A DNA stretch of 64,000 bases from Comamonas sp. JUb58 (lineage in GTDB: Bacteria > Pseudomonadota > Gammaproteobacteria > Burkholderiales > Burkholderiaceae_C). The position numbers were made by a program, and so were the translations under genes. The notes below the pieces were generated by a model. That model saw nothing but the letters and a program-made list of their open reading frames with translations. It did not search any database and was not told where the DNA came from. The DNA lies in contig NZ_SOAL01000013.1 of assembly GCF_004364775.1 (NCBI RefSeq), positions 119,451 through 183,450 on the forward strand, read 5' to 3'. Shown here in pieces: positions 34,722-43,958 of the stretch (its first letter is position 1; every line of letters begins with the position of its first letter).

Positions 34722-35348
34722 TTACTTGCCCAGTGCTGCGGCGTACTTGCGGGCAACGACGCCCCAGTCCACCACATTGTAGAAAGCGGCAATGTATTCA
34801 GGGCGGCGGTTTTGGTACTTCAGGTAGTAAGCGTGCTCCCACACGTCCAGGCCCAGGATCGGGGTGTTGCCCGAGCCAATGCCCTTCATCAGTGGCGAGT
34901 CTTGGTTGGCGCTGCTTTCCACCGCCAGCTTGCCTGCAGGGGTCACGGTCAGCCAGGCCCAGCCGCTGCCAAAACGGCTCAGTGCGGCCTTGGTGAAGGC
35001 ATCCTTGAAGGCGTCAAAACCACCTAGGTCGGCATCGATGGCCTTGGCCACATCGCCTTGGGGCAGGCCGCCGCCGCTGGGCGACATCACTTCCCAGAAC
35101 AGGCTGTGGTTGGCATGGCCGCCGCCGTTGTTGCGCACGGGCAGGCGCAGCTTCTCGGGCAGCGATTCCACCTGGGCCACCAGCGCTTCGATCGACAGGT
35201 TGGCGAACTCCGTGCCTTCAACCGCCGCATTGAGGTTGTTCACATAGGTCTGGTGGTGCTTGCTGTAGTGGATCTCCATCGTCTGGGCGTCAATATTGGG
35301 CTCCAGGGCATCGTAGGCATAGGCCAGCTTGGGCAGGGTATAGGACAT
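34722..35348 (-). CDS. sodA: superoxide dismutase, Mn type
   Basis: 208 residues, cytoplasmic. N-terminal [38 protein letters not shown] pattern with the first two His ligands' region, then [26 protein letters not shown], and the ligand motif [19 protein letters not shown] (Asp and His). GGGHANH in place of the AAQ-W-NHTFYW of Fe enzymes points to the Mn (or cambialistic) class. The ATG at 35348 gives the standard length. Its operon has a Fur box at 36506, in line with SodA being switched on when iron is low. Confidence 0.93.
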   Translation of the reverse strand: MSYTLPKLAYAYDALEPNIDAQTMEIHYSKHHQTYVNNLNAAVEGTEFANLSIEALVAQVESLPEKLRLPVRNNGGGHANHSLFWEVMSPSGGGLPQGDVAKAIDADLGGFDAFKDAFTKAALSRFGSGWAWLTVTPAGKLAVESSANQDSPLMKGIGSGNTPILGLDVWEHAYYLKYQNRRPEYIAAFYNVVDWGVVARKYAAALGK

Positions 35349-35403
35349 ATCGTGTGTTAGTCGTTGAGTGGAGAACAGTGGGTCAATGCCGGTGCGGCGG
35401 CTG

Positions 35404-35898
35404 TCAGTGCAGCAGCGTGCCCGGCGGCGGGTTGCCCGAAGGCATGGGAACGCTGTGGGCCTGCCGCTCCATCGCATCCTCGCGCTCGCGGGCGGCGCAG
35501 CGGTTGTGGTGCTCGGTCAATGCGGCAAAGGTGTGGTGCAGGTGCTTGCAGGCGGCCGATCGCAGATCGGCGCTGGCATGGTCATCGCGCGTCAAGGCCA
35601 GCAGCTGGTGGTGGGCGCAGTTGATGCACTCGCCGGCCGATATCGGCTGGCTCAAGGTGTTGAAGCAGTCGGCCAGGTTCAGGTGCGCGACCACAAAGGC
35701 GGCCAGGCGGTCATCGGCGCAGACGCCGGCCGGGGCATCGTGGAACAGCTGGTGCGCCACGCGCAGCGCATGCTCATGCCAGGCCAGCGCTTGCTCGGGG
35801 CGGTTGTCGCGGCTGGCTTCCACGCCGGTCTGGGTCAGGCGTTCCCATTCGCGCAGCAGCAGCGGGCCCGAAACGGAGGACGGAAAACGCGAGCTCAT
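35404..35898 (-). CDS. OrfX-like helical protein of the sodA operon
   Basis: 164 residues, soluble, helical. [18 protein letters not shown] and [36 protein letters not shown] look like TPR-type helix pairs. From memory, the protein encoded just before sodA in the Fur-regulated Pseudomonas fagA-fumC-orfX-sodA operon has the same kind of VVAHxNLAD helix; I treat this as a likely relative but could not align it. Many His and Cys in the centre could bind metal. Overlaps the DUF2325 gene by 4 bases; sodA follows after 55 bases. Confidence 0.6.
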   Translation of the reverse strand: MSSRFPSSVSGPLLLREWERLTQTGVEASRDNRPEQALAWHEHALRVAHQLFHDAPAGVCADDRLAAFVVAHLNLADCFNTLSQPISAGECINCAHHQLLALTRDDHASADLRSAACKHLHHTFAALTEHHNRCAAREREDAMERQAHSVPMPSGNPPPGTLLH

Positions 35899-36431
35899 GG
35901 CAGCTCCTTGGCGGGCACGCTGGCCGCCGTCATCACCCAGGCGTGCGAGGCCTTGGCGGTTTCTGTGGGGACAAAGGCCTTGGGGTCTTCCAGCAAACAG
36001 GTGGTGCCCAGGCGCTTGCACTGGTCGTGGTCGCGCCAGTAACCGCCGTGGCTGATGCAGCCGGTCTGGCAGATCACCAGGTTGGTGGCATGCTGGCCCA
36101 GCTCTTGCAGATAGGCATCGGGTGGGGGCTGGGGCACGGCGGCCACTTCCATCGTCGCGGCCGGGTCCACACAGCGGCGCACGGCCGTGACGGCGGCGCG
36201 GTTGGCGATGGTGGATAGGTGCACCAGGCGGTCCTCGCGCTCCCAAATGAGGGCGCTGTCGCGCATGATGACCTGGGCCCGCAACTGGGTGACCTGGGCG
36301 CGCAGCGCCTCGACTTCCGCACGCAGAGCATCGACTTGGGCCGTGCAGCGCGCTTGCAGAGCAGCATAGTGGCGCAGCATCACACCGTGCTCCTGCACCA
36401 ACGGATGGATGTCACTGTCTGGGTTTGGCAC
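35895..36431 (-). CDS. DUF2325-like protein of the sodA operon
   Basis: 178 residues. The N-terminal half is a coiled coil (residues ~20-60, LRAEVEALRAQVTQLRAQ). The C-terminal half ends in NLVICQTGCISHGGYWRDHDQCKRLGTTC split by short gaps, which matches the C-terminal motif of DUF2325 proteins (VICQTD-C-x-SH-x-x-Y-W, then CKR). The start is a GTG at 36431 with GGAGG about 10 bases upstream. First gene of the Fur-boxed operon with the OrfX-like protein, sodA and the ZIP transporter. Function unknown; conserved Cys/His suggest metal or redox sensing. Confidence 0.65.
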   Translation of the reverse strand: MPNPDSDIHPLVQEHGVMLRHYAALQARCTAQVDALRAEVEALRAQVTQLRAQVIMRDSALIWEREDRLVHLSTIANRAAVTAVRRCVDPAATMEVAAVPQPPPDAYLQELGQHATNLVICQTGCISHGGYWRDHDQCKRLGTTCLLEDPKAFVPTETAKASHAWVMTAASVPAKELP

Positions 36432-36505
36432 GGTTGGCTCGCCTCCACGGGATAAACGGAAAACACTTTGCTCGGCATCAAGGCAGCGTCAAATAAAAAC
36501 ATAAT

Positions 36506-36529
36506 AAATGAGAATCGTTTCTATTCGCA
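36506..36529. promoter_or_regulatory. Fur box of the DUF2325-orfX-sodA-ZIP operon
   Basis: AATGAGAATCGTTTCTATTCGC: GAGAAT-C-rich/ATTC arms in an AT-rich stretch, about 75 bases upstream of the GTG at 36431. It is far (150 bases) from the divergent FAN1 start, so the sodA operon is the likely target. Confidence 0.7.
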
Positions 36530-36628
36530 AACTCATTTGTATATGGCCAGCCAGTTAGCAGTGGAATAGCGCTATCAGTTGAGCGAGCCATACAGCCAGA
36601 AGGGGACATGGCTGCAAAGTTAAAATAG

Positions 36629-36644
36629 CTGTATAAAAATACAG
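36629..36644. promoter_or_regulatory. LexA (SOS) box of the FAN1-XPD operon
   Basis: CTGTATAAAAATACAG: perfect CTGT-N8-ACAG arms with AT-only centre, 35 bases before the FAN1 ATG. The centre TATAAAAAT may also be the -10 region, so bound LexA would block the promoter. Confidence 0.85.
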
Positions 36645-36679
36645 ATAAGCTATCACTCACACTCACCGCATTCATCCCC

Positions 36680-38488
36680 ATGCTGGCCCCCCATCGCTAC
36701 TACTACCTGCACAACTTCGAGCGCGCACTGCAGTGGTTGGGGCAGCGCTATGGCGATGTGCTGGATGCGCAGGAGCAGCAGTTTTTGGCGGACTTTGCGC
36801 AGGCCCCTATGCAGTCGCAGGCGCTGATGGTGCGCATGCTGATGCGGCGCGGGCCCTGGTTCCGCGCCGACAAGCTGGTCTACGACGAGATCCCCGATGT
36901 GCATGCCGCCGCGCAGCCCTTGCTGGCATTGGGCTGGATTGATGCCGATGCCGACATGGCCCTGGCCGAGCTATTTGCGCTGCACACCAAGCCCGAGCTG
37001 CTGCAGATATTTGCCAATGCCGGTTTGGCGCGCTCGCTGCGCAAGGCGGACATGCTGGCCCAGCTTGCGCAACTGGCTCAGCAGTCTGATCCAGGTGCCG
37101 AGCAAGACACCGAAGAGCAGCTGCAGCCTTACCTCCGCTGGCATCCGCAGGCCGAGCATGCCGCCTGGCGCGTGACGGTCGGCGAGCTGGCCGAAGGCCT
37201 GCGCCTGATGTTCTTTGGCAATCTGCACCAGGATTGGTCGGAGTTTGTGCTGGCCGACCTGGGCATCTTCAAATACGAGACGGTGGCCTTTGATGCGCAG
37301 TCGCGCGCCTTCCAGACCCGAGCCGATGTGCAGGGCTACCGCCAGCTGCAGCAGTGGCGCCAGGCAGTGGATGAGGACGAAGACCGCCAGGCCTTGATGG
37401 ACGCGCTGGCCGCCTGGCGCAGCGCCAACCCCTGGCTGCAGCAGCGCCATGCCAAGGTGCTGCTGCGCCTGGGCCAGGCCTGCGAGCGCAGCCAAAGCTG
37501 GGCGCTGGCCGAGCAGGCCTATGCCGCCAGCCCCTACCCGGGCGCGCGCCACCGCCGCATGCGCGTGCTGGAGCGCATGGAGCGCTTTGACGAGGCCCTG
37601 GCCCTGGCCAGCGCCGCCGCGCAGCAGCCCGAGAGCGATGAAGAAAGCCAGCGCCTGGCCCGCATGCTGCCGCGCCTGCGCCGCCACCTGGGCCAGCGCA
37701 GCGCCAGCCGCCGCGCGCTCAAACCCGAGGTGGCGCAGCTGCGCGAGGATGTGGCGTTGGACCGCGTGCTGCGCATGCCACGCATGGCGCCCGATCTGGC
37801 GGCGATGGATGCGCTGAGCGATGCGGCTGCGCTGGAGGCCGCCTTGCGCGCTGGCGATGCGATGAACAGCGCCGAGGCCCCCGAGGGCCTGCGCCTGATG
37901 CCGGTGGAATACGCCTTGCGCGACCACTGGCACCGCGAGGATGCGCCGGTGTTTTATGTCGAGAACGCGCTGGTCAATTCGCTGTTTGGCCTGCTGTGCT
38001 GGCCGGCGATTTTTGCGCCACTGCCGGGGGCGTTTTTTCATCCGTTCCAGGCGGGGCCGGCCGATGTGTATGCGCCCGATTTTGTCGCGCGGCGTGCGGC
38101 GCTGTTTGGCGCTTGCCTGGCCATGCTCGATGACGGCAGCTACGCCGAAGTGATCCGCCAGCGCTTTGCCGACAAGGCCGGCCTGCAGTCGCCCTTTGTG
38201 TTTTGGGGCACGTTGACTGATGCGCTGCTGGAGCATGCGCTGGCCTGCATACCGGCGGCCCACCTCAAGCTGCTGTTCCAGCGCCTGCTGGGCAATCTGC
38301 AAGCCAACCGCACGGGCTTCCCCGACCTGGTGCGCTTCTGGCCGCAGGAGCGGCGCTACCAGCTGGTGGAGGTCAAAGGCCCGGGCGACAAGCTGCAGGA
38401 CAACCAGATCCGCTGGCTGGAATACTGCGCCGCCCATGGCATCCCCGTGGGCGTCTGCCATGTGCAGTGGCGCGAGGCCGGCGCATGA
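36680..38488 (+). CDS. FAN1-like VRR-NUC structure-specific nuclease
   Basis: 602 residues, bacterial homologue of Fanconi-associated nuclease 1, which cuts 5' flaps and unhooks interstrand crosslinks. Order: N-terminal SAP-like/wedge region (FERALQWLGQRYGDVL, LMRRGPWFRADKLVYDEI), TPR-like helices (about 250-320), then the VRR-NUC domain (about 535-600) with NRTGFPDLVRF, VEVKGPGDKLQDNQ and IRWLEYC holding the metal-binding Asp, Glu and Lys. All catalytic positions appear intact. Overlaps the helicase gene by 4 bases. A LexA box lies 35 bases upstream. Confidence 0.93.
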   Translation: MLAPHRYYYLHNFERALQWLGQRYGDVLDAQEQQFLADFAQAPMQSQALMVRMLMRRGPWFRADKLVYDEIPDVHAAAQPLLALGWIDADADMALAELFALHTKPELLQIFANAGLARSLRKADMLAQLAQLAQQSDPGAEQDTEEQLQPYLRWHPQAEHAAWRVTVGELAEGLRLMFFGNLHQDWSEFVLADLGIFKYETVAFDAQSRAFQTRADVQGYRQLQQWRQAVDEDEDRQALMDALAAWRSANPWLQQRHAKVLLRLGQACERSQSWALAEQAYAASPYPGARHRRMRVLERMERFDEALALASAAAQQPESDEESQRLARMLPRLRRHLGQRSASRRALKPEVAQLREDVALDRVLRMPRMAPDLAAMDALSDAAALEAALRAGDAMNSAEAPEGLRLMPVEYALRDHWHREDAPVFYVENALVNSLFGLLCWPAIFAPLPGAFFHPFQAGPADVYAPDFVARRAALFGACLAMLDDGSYAEVIRQRFADKAGLQSPFVFWGTLTDALLEHALACIPAAHLKLLFQRLLGNLQANRTGFPDLVRFWPQERRYQLVEVKGPGDKLQDNQIRWLEYCAAHGIPVGVCHVQWREAGA

Positions 38489-40803
38489 GCTACACCGTGG
38501 CGGTGCGCGCCTTGTGCGAGTTCACCGCCCGCGCGGGGGATCTGGATTTGCGCTTTACGCCGGCGCCATCGGCACTGGAAGGCATCGAAGGCCATGGCCT
38601 GGTGCGTGCCCGCCGGGGCGCCGGTTATGAGGCGGAACTGCGCCTGGCTGGCAGCTTTGAAGACCTGCAGGTGCGCGGCCGCGCCGATGGCTTTGACCCG
38701 GGCCTGGGGCAGCTCGAAGAAATCAAAACCTACCGGGGCCAGATCGACAGCGTGCGCGACAACCACCGCGCCTTGCACTGGGCGCAGGCCAAGGTCTACG
38801 GCCATCTGCTGTGCCTGGAGCGGGGCCTGCCGAGCTTGAAGGTGGCGCTGGTCTACTTCAACGTCGGCACGCAGCAAGAGACCGTGCTGGCCGAGCCCTA
38901 CAGCGCCGCCGAGTTGCAGGCGTTTTTTGTGCAGCAGTGCCGCTTGTTTTTGGACTGGGCGCGCAGCGAGGCCGCGCACCGCAGCGCGCGGGATGCGGCT
39001 CTCACGGCGCTGCGCTTTCCGTTTGCGCAGTTCCGCACCGGGCAGCGGGCGCTGTCGGTGGCGGTGTACCGCACCGCGCAGGCGGGCTTGCAGGCGGGTG
39101 GCGGCAGTTGCCTGATGGCGCAGGCGCCCACCGGCATTGGCAAGACCGTGGCCACGATTTTTCCGATGCTCAAAGCCAGTGCAGAGCAGGGGCTGGACAA
39201 GCTGTTTTTTCTGACCGCCAAGACCACCGGCCACCGCCTGGCCTTGCATGCGCTGGGCCTGTTGCAGACAGCGCTGCAGGGCCAGACGGGCGCAGTGCCG
39301 CTGCGCGTAGTTGATCTGCAGGCGCGCGACAAAAGCTGCGAGCACCCGGACAAGGCCTGCCATGGCGAATCCTGCCCGCTGGCCCAAGGCTTTTACGACC
39401 GCCTGCCTGCCGCCCGCGCCCAGGCGCTGACGCAGGAGCCAATGCTGACGCCCGACAAGGTGCGCAGTCTGGCGCTGCAGCACCAGGTCTGCCCCTATTA
39501 CCTGACCCAGGAGCTGGCGCGCTGGAGCGATGTGGTTGTGGGCGACTACCACTACTTTTACGACAGCGCTGCCATGTTGTATGCGCTGACCCAGGCCCAC
39601 CAGTGGAAGGTGGGCGTGCTGGTGGACGAGGCCCACAACCTGCTTGAACGCGCGCGCCGCATGTACACGGCTGAGCTGCCGCAGCACACCCTGGCAGCGG
39701 CTCGCAAGGCGGCGACCGGCCCGGTCAAGAAATCGCTGGATGCCTTGAACCGCCAATGGACGGCCCTGAACAAGGCCCAGCAAGAAGGCGGGCAGGACTA
39801 CCAGGTCTACCCCGAGCTGCCGCCAGGCCTGCTGGGCAGCGTGCAGCGCGCCGTGGCCGCCATTGCCCAGGCCCAGGGCGACAGCCCCATGCTGCCTGGC
39901 GATGCGGTGCTTGGCTTTTATCTGGAGGCCCTGTCCTGGCTGAACCTGGCCGAGCAGCTGGGGCCGCATGCGCTGTTTGATACCAGTTTGTGGAGCAGCG
40001 CAGCGTCCGGCCGCCGGGGGCCCATGTCCACGCTCTGCATCCGCAATGTGGTGCCCGCGCCGCACCTGGCCGCGCGCCATACCGCCGCCTGCGCCACCGT
40101 GCTGTTCTCCGGCACCCTGGGGCCGCAGGCCTTCTACCAGGATCTGCTGGGCCTGCCGCCCGCCACGCAATGGATGGATGTGCCATCACCCTTTCAGGCT
40201 GCGCAGCTGCAGGTGCAGATTGCGGGCCATATCTCCACCCGCTACCAGGACCGGGCGCAGTCGCTGGTGCCGATTGCCGAGCTGGTGGCCGCGCAGTTTG
40301 TCCGCCAGCCGGGCAACTACCTCTGCTTTTTCAGCAGCTTTGATTATTTGCAGCGCGCGGCCGAATGCATGCAGCGCCTGCATCCGCAGCTGCCGCTGTT
40401 CTGCCAGACCTCCGCCATGGACGATGCCGGGCGCGCCGCCTTTTTGGCGCGCTTTGATGAGGCCGGGCAGGGCATTGGCCTGGCGGTGCTGGGCGGGGCG
40501 TTTTCAGAAGGGGTGGATTTGCCGGGTAACCGGCTGATTGGCGCCTTTATTGCCACCCTGGGTCTGCCGCAGGTCAACCCCATCAACACACACATGCAGC
40601 AGGCCATGGCCCAGCGCTTTGGCGCTGCCAAGGCCTATGACTACACCTACCTCTACCCGGGGCTGCGCAAGGTGGTGCAGGCTGCCGGGCGGGTGATTCG
40701 CAGTGAGGAGGACCGGGGCGTGGTGGTGCTGATCGACGACCGCTTTCATCGCGCCCAGGTGCGCGCGCTGCTGCCAAGTTGGTGGGAGCCGCAAAAACTG
40801 TAG
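38485..40803 (+). CDS. XPD/DinG-like Fe-S DNA helicase
   Basis: 772 residues, superfamily-2 helicase. Unusual N-terminal ~170 residues with a PD-(D/E)xK/Cas4-like look (VRGRADGFDPG, LEEIKTYRGQID, ALHWAQAKVYGHLL). Helicase motifs: Walker A APTGIGKTVATIF, DEAH in VLVDEAHNLLERAR, motif VI near GLRKVVQAAGRVIRSEEDRG. Four Cys between motifs I and II (CEHPDKACHGESCP and later VCPYYL) form the Fe-S cluster site of XPD/DinG. Translationally coupled to FAN1, so the two probably work together on crosslinks or branched DNA, and share its SOS control. The ATG at 38485 is chosen for the 4-base overlap. Confidence 0.93.
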   Translation: MSYTVAVRALCEFTARAGDLDLRFTPAPSALEGIEGHGLVRARRGAGYEAELRLAGSFEDLQVRGRADGFDPGLGQLEEIKTYRGQIDSVRDNHRALHWAQAKVYGHLLCLERGLPSLKVALVYFNVGTQQETVLAEPYSAAELQAFFVQQCRLFLDWARSEAAHRSARDAALTALRFPFAQFRTGQRALSVAVYRTAQAGLQAGGGSCLMAQAPTGIGKTVATIFPMLKASAEQGLDKLFFLTAKTTGHRLALHALGLLQTALQGQTGAVPLRVVDLQARDKSCEHPDKACHGESCPLAQGFYDRLPAARAQALTQEPMLTPDKVRSLALQHQVCPYYLTQELARWSDVVVGDYHYFYDSAAMLYALTQAHQWKVGVLVDEAHNLLERARRMYTAELPQHTLAAARKAATGPVKKSLDALNRQWTALNKAQQEGGQDYQVYPELPPGLLGSVQRAVAAIAQAQGDSPMLPGDAVLGFYLEALSWLNLAEQLGPHALFDTSLWSSAASGRRGPMSTLCIRNVVPAPHLAARHTAACATVLFSGTLGPQAFYQDLLGLPPATQWMDVPSPFQAAQLQVQIAGHISTRYQDRAQSLVPIAELVAAQFVRQPGNYLCFFSSFDYLQRAAECMQRLHPQLPLFCQTSAMDDAGRAAFLARFDEAGQGIGLAVLGGAFSEGVDLPGNRLIGAFIATLGLPQVNPINTHMQQAMAQRFGAAKAYDYTYLYPGLRKVVQAAGRVIRSEEDRGVVVLIDDRFHRAQVRALLPSWWEPQKL

Positions 40804-40887
40804 CGCAGCGTTTGTCTCAGAGGCTGTTAGGGGTTTCTGTACCAAATTTCCCATCACTTGAGGCGCTGTAAGAAAATACGGGCCTCT

Positions 40888-43041
40888 ATGCCGATCCAAG
40901 CCTTTTCTTTCTCGCCCCTGCGCCCTGTGGCCGGGGCCGCTGCGCTGCTCTGCGCCCTGTCCGCCGCTGCGCAAACTGCACCAGCAACACCTTCCACCCC
41001 TGAAGCCACGCAGGCCCCCGCTGCCGAAGCCACCTTGCCCACCGTGTCGGTGCGCTCGGCCGTCGGCACAGCCGATTTGTTGCGCCTGCCGGCCTCGGCC
41101 AATGTGGTGGAAGGCCGCGAGCTGCAGGATCGGCAGATGCAGGTCAACCTGTCCGAAGCGCTGGGCAGCGTGCCCGGCCTGACCCTGAACAACCGCAACA
41201 ACTATGCCCAGGATCTGCAGCTGAGCGTGCGCGGCTATGGCGCGCGCTCCACCTTTGGTGTGCGCGGCGTGCGCCTGTATGTCGATGGCATACCGGCCAC
41301 CATGCCCGATGGCCAGGGCCAGACCTCGAATGTCGATATCTCCAGCCTGGAGCGGGTGGAGGTGCTGCGCGGCCCGTATTCGGCGCTGTATGGCAATGCC
41401 TCGGGCGGTGTGCTGAGCTTTTACACCGAAGACCCGCAAGGCCCCCTGAAGCTGGAGACTGGCGTGAGCGTGGGCAGCGATGGCCAGCAGCGCTACAGCC
41501 TGAAAGCCAGTGGCCAGACCGATGGCGGCATGGGCTATGTGCTGAGCACCAGCCGCTTCATGACCGATGGCTACCGCGAGCACAGCGCCGCCGACCGCAA
41601 CCTGCTCAACGCCAAGCTGGTGATTCCGCTGGCGCATGACGACAAGCTGACCCTGGTGGCCAACCACACGCGCGGCGATGCGCAGGACCCGCAGGGCCTG
41701 ACCATGGCGCAGTGGCAGGCCGATCCGCGCCAGGCCAGCAGCGTGGCCGACCAGTACAACACGCGCAAATCGCTGGAGCAGCAGCAGCTGGGCGCCACCT
41801 ATGACCTGCGCATCAACGCCCAGCAAAGCCTGAGCCTGTCGGCCTACTACGGCCACCGCAGCATGCTGCAGTACCAGTCCATTCCCAAGGCGCCGCAGCT
41901 GGCGCCGGGCCATGCCGGCGGCGTGATCGACATGGCGCGCGACTATGCCGGTGCCCGCCTGGTCTGGGTGGGTGAGTTCGACACCATCGTGCCGCTGCAG
42001 CTGAGCGCGGGGCTGGATCTGCAGCAGATGACCGAGAACCGCCAGGGCTACGAGAACTTTGTCGGCGACACCTATGGGCTGCGCGGCCAGCTGCGCCGGG
42101 ATGAGAAAAACAAGGTCAGCAGCACCGATCCCTTTGTGCAGGCGCGCTGGCAACTGGCCCCTCGCTGGAGCCTGGACACCGGCCTGCGCTACAGCCGCGT
42201 GCGCTTCAGCTCGGACGACTACTACATCACCCCCGGCAACGGCGACGACAGCGGCAGCAGCCGCCACAGCAAGCTGCTGCCGGTGGCCTCGCTCTCCTAC
42301 CAGCTCAGCCCGCAACAAACTGTCTACGCCAGCGTGGGACGTGGCTTTGAGACACCGAGCATCACCGAGATGTCCTACCGCAATAGCGGCTCGGGCCTGA
42401 ACACCGATCTGCGGCCCACCAGCAGCACGCAGTGGGAGCTGGGCTACCGCCAGCAGCTGCGCGGCGATGCGCTGCGCGGGCTCTGGAGCGCGGCACTGTT
42501 CCAGTCGCACAGCAGTGACGAGATCGTGACCGACCAAAGCGCTGGCGGCCGCACCACCTACCGCAATGCTGGCAAGACCCGGCGCCAGGGCCTGGAGCTG
42601 TCGGCCCAACTGGACCTCATGCGCGACTGGCAGCTGCGCGCCGCCTACACCTGGCTGGATGCGCGCTTCCGCGAGGATTCGGGCAGTGGCATGGCCGGCC
42701 AGCGCCTGCCCGGCCTGGCCCGCCACAACGCCTACCTGGGTGCCGACTGGCACTTTGCGCCGGCCTGGACGGTCGGCATGGGTGTGCAGGCCAGCTCCAA
42801 TGTGCAGGCCAACGATGCCAACACCCAGGCTGCCCCGGGCTATGCCACCACCGCCCTCAGCCTGGGCTACCGCGCACAGATCGCCCCGCGCTGGACCCTG
42901 GCCGCGTTTGCACGGGTCAACAATGTGTTCGACAAGAACTACATCGGCTCGGTCATCGTCAACGACGGCAACCAGCGCTATTTTGAAAGCGCGATGGGAC
43001 GCAACTGGGCCAGTGGCGTCAACGTGACCTACCAGTTCTAA
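40888..43041 (+). CDS. TonB-dependent receptor, PqqU (YncD)-like
   Basis: 717 residues. Sec signal ending at LCALSAAAQ; plug with VNLSEALGSVPGLTLNNRNN, YAQDLQLSVRGYGARSTFG, YVDGIPATMPDGQGQTSN and VEVLRGPYSALYGNASGG. This set is nearly the pattern of E. coli YncD/PqqU, the outer-membrane receptor for pyrroloquinoline quinone; the barrel ends with VNVTYQF. PQQ uptake would serve quinoprotein dehydrogenases. Ligand is inferred from the plug only. No Fur box seen in the 84-base gap after the helicase gene. Confidence 0.8.
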   Translation: MPIQAFSFSPLRPVAGAAALLCALSAAAQTAPATPSTPEATQAPAAEATLPTVSVRSAVGTADLLRLPASANVVEGRELQDRQMQVNLSEALGSVPGLTLNNRNNYAQDLQLSVRGYGARSTFGVRGVRLYVDGIPATMPDGQGQTSNVDISSLERVEVLRGPYSALYGNASGGVLSFYTEDPQGPLKLETGVSVGSDGQQRYSLKASGQTDGGMGYVLSTSRFMTDGYREHSAADRNLLNAKLVIPLAHDDKLTLVANHTRGDAQDPQGLTMAQWQADPRQASSVADQYNTRKSLEQQQLGATYDLRINAQQSLSLSAYYGHRSMLQYQSIPKAPQLAPGHAGGVIDMARDYAGARLVWVGEFDTIVPLQLSAGLDLQQMTENRQGYENFVGDTYGLRGQLRRDEKNKVSSTDPFVQARWQLAPRWSLDTGLRYSRVRFSSDDYYITPGNGDDSGSSRHSKLLPVASLSYQLSPQQTVYASVGRGFETPSITEMSYRNSGSGLNTDLRPTSSTQWELGYRQQLRGDALRGLWSAALFQSHSSDEIVTDQSAGGRTTYRNAGKTRRQGLELSAQLDLMRDWQLRAAYTWLDARFREDSGSGMAGQRLPGLARHNAYLGADWHFAPAWTVGMGVQASSNVQANDANTQAAPGYATTALSLGYRAQIAPRWTLAAFARVNNVFDKNYIGSVIVNDGNQRYFESAMGRNWASGVNVTYQF

Positions 43042-43111
43042 GCCGTTCCCTTCGCTATCGCCCCTCGGGATGCTTATCCACAGCTTGCTGGTGCATAGCG
43101 CGGGGGCATAG

Positions 43112-43148
43112 GGCCAGCCGGTAAAATCCCCGGTTTTGCGGGCTGGCC
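43112..43148. repeat. hairpin downstream of the PqqU-like gene
   Basis: GGCCAGCC (43112-43119) and GGCTGGCC (43141-43148) with an inner AAAA/TTTT pairing around a GC loop. Probably the end of the receptor transcript. Confidence 0.45.
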
Positions 43149-43280
43149 GCCTGCTATAGAGTCCTGGCCCAGCGCTTGCCGCAAGCCCCGTTTTTAAAAC
43201 CACCCGCCTGCGCTGCGCAGCTGCCCCGGCCCTGACCGCGCAGCGCCACAGCGCCCTGGCGGGTGTCTGTTGGTGCCTCC

Positions 43281-43955
43281 ATGAACAACACCCCCCCATC
43301 TTTTTTCAGCCGCATCGCCATTGCGATCGGCAGCTTTTTCGCCATTCTGGGCAATGGCCGCCTGGCCGCCGATGTGCAGCGCGTGCGTGGCGGTGAGCGC
43401 CTGGCGGCCGATGTGCCACCCCAGGAAGTGCGTGTCGAAGTCCCGGTCGAGAAGATCGTCGAAGTCCGCATCGAAGTGCCGGTCGAGAAAATCGTTGAGA
43501 AGACCGTAGAAAAGCGGGTTGAAGTACCGGTGGAGAAGCTGGTCGAGAAGCTCGTTGAAAAGACCGTGCAGCTGCCCACCGAGACCGCTGCGCTGCAGCT
43601 GCTGGGCCTGCTCCAGCGCGAAGCCCGCTTTGTCGACTTTATCCAGGAAGACGTGGCGCCCTACACCGATGCCGAGATTGGCGCCGCCGCCCGCGTGGTG
43701 CATGAAGGCTGCCGCAAGGTGCTGCGCGAGCACTTTGCGCTGGCCCCTGTGCGTGCCGAGGCCGAAGGCAGCCGCATCACCCTGCAAGCCGGCTTTGATG
43801 CCGCTGCCGTGCGCCTGACCGGAAACGTAGTGGGCCAGGCCCCGTTCACCGGTACCCTGGGCCACCGAGGCTGGCAGGTGACCGAGGTCAAGCTGCCCCA
43901 GCTCACCGACACCGCCGCCGCCAAGGTGCTGGCCCAGGCCGAAGTGGAGCTCTAA
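43281..43955 (+). CDS. DUF2760 protein with VEVPVEK repeats
   Basis: 224 residues. A hydrophobic N-terminus (SRIAIAIGSFFAILGNGRLA) could be a membrane anchor. Then a long repetitive stretch built from V-E-V/K-P-V-E-K-I/L-V-E-K units (about residues 48-96), followed by the DUF2760 domain: ALQLLGLLQREARFVDFIQED, YTDAEIGAAARVVHEGCRKVL, GTLGHRGWQVTEVKLP. DUF2760 genes normally sit directly before an Hsp70-family gene, as here (3-base gap), so it is likely a cofactor or membrane tether of that chaperone. Confidence 0.85.
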   Translation: MNNTPPSFFSRIAIAIGSFFAILGNGRLAADVQRVRGGERLAADVPPQEVRVEVPVEKIVEVRIEVPVEKIVEKTVEKRVEVPVEKLVEKLVEKTVQLPTETAALQLLGLLQREARFVDFIQEDVAPYTDAEIGAAARVVHEGCRKVLREHFALAPVRAEAEGSRITLQAGFDAAAVRLTGNVVGQAPFTGTLGHRGWQVTEVKLPQLTDTAAAKVLAQAEVEL

Positions 43956-43958
43956 GCC

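Noticed and set aside
43074..43082. Perfect DnaA box TTATCCACA (a second copy at 55913-55921)
   Set aside because: Single isolated boxes without clustering, AT-rich unwinding element or dnaA/dnaN nearby; not an origin.
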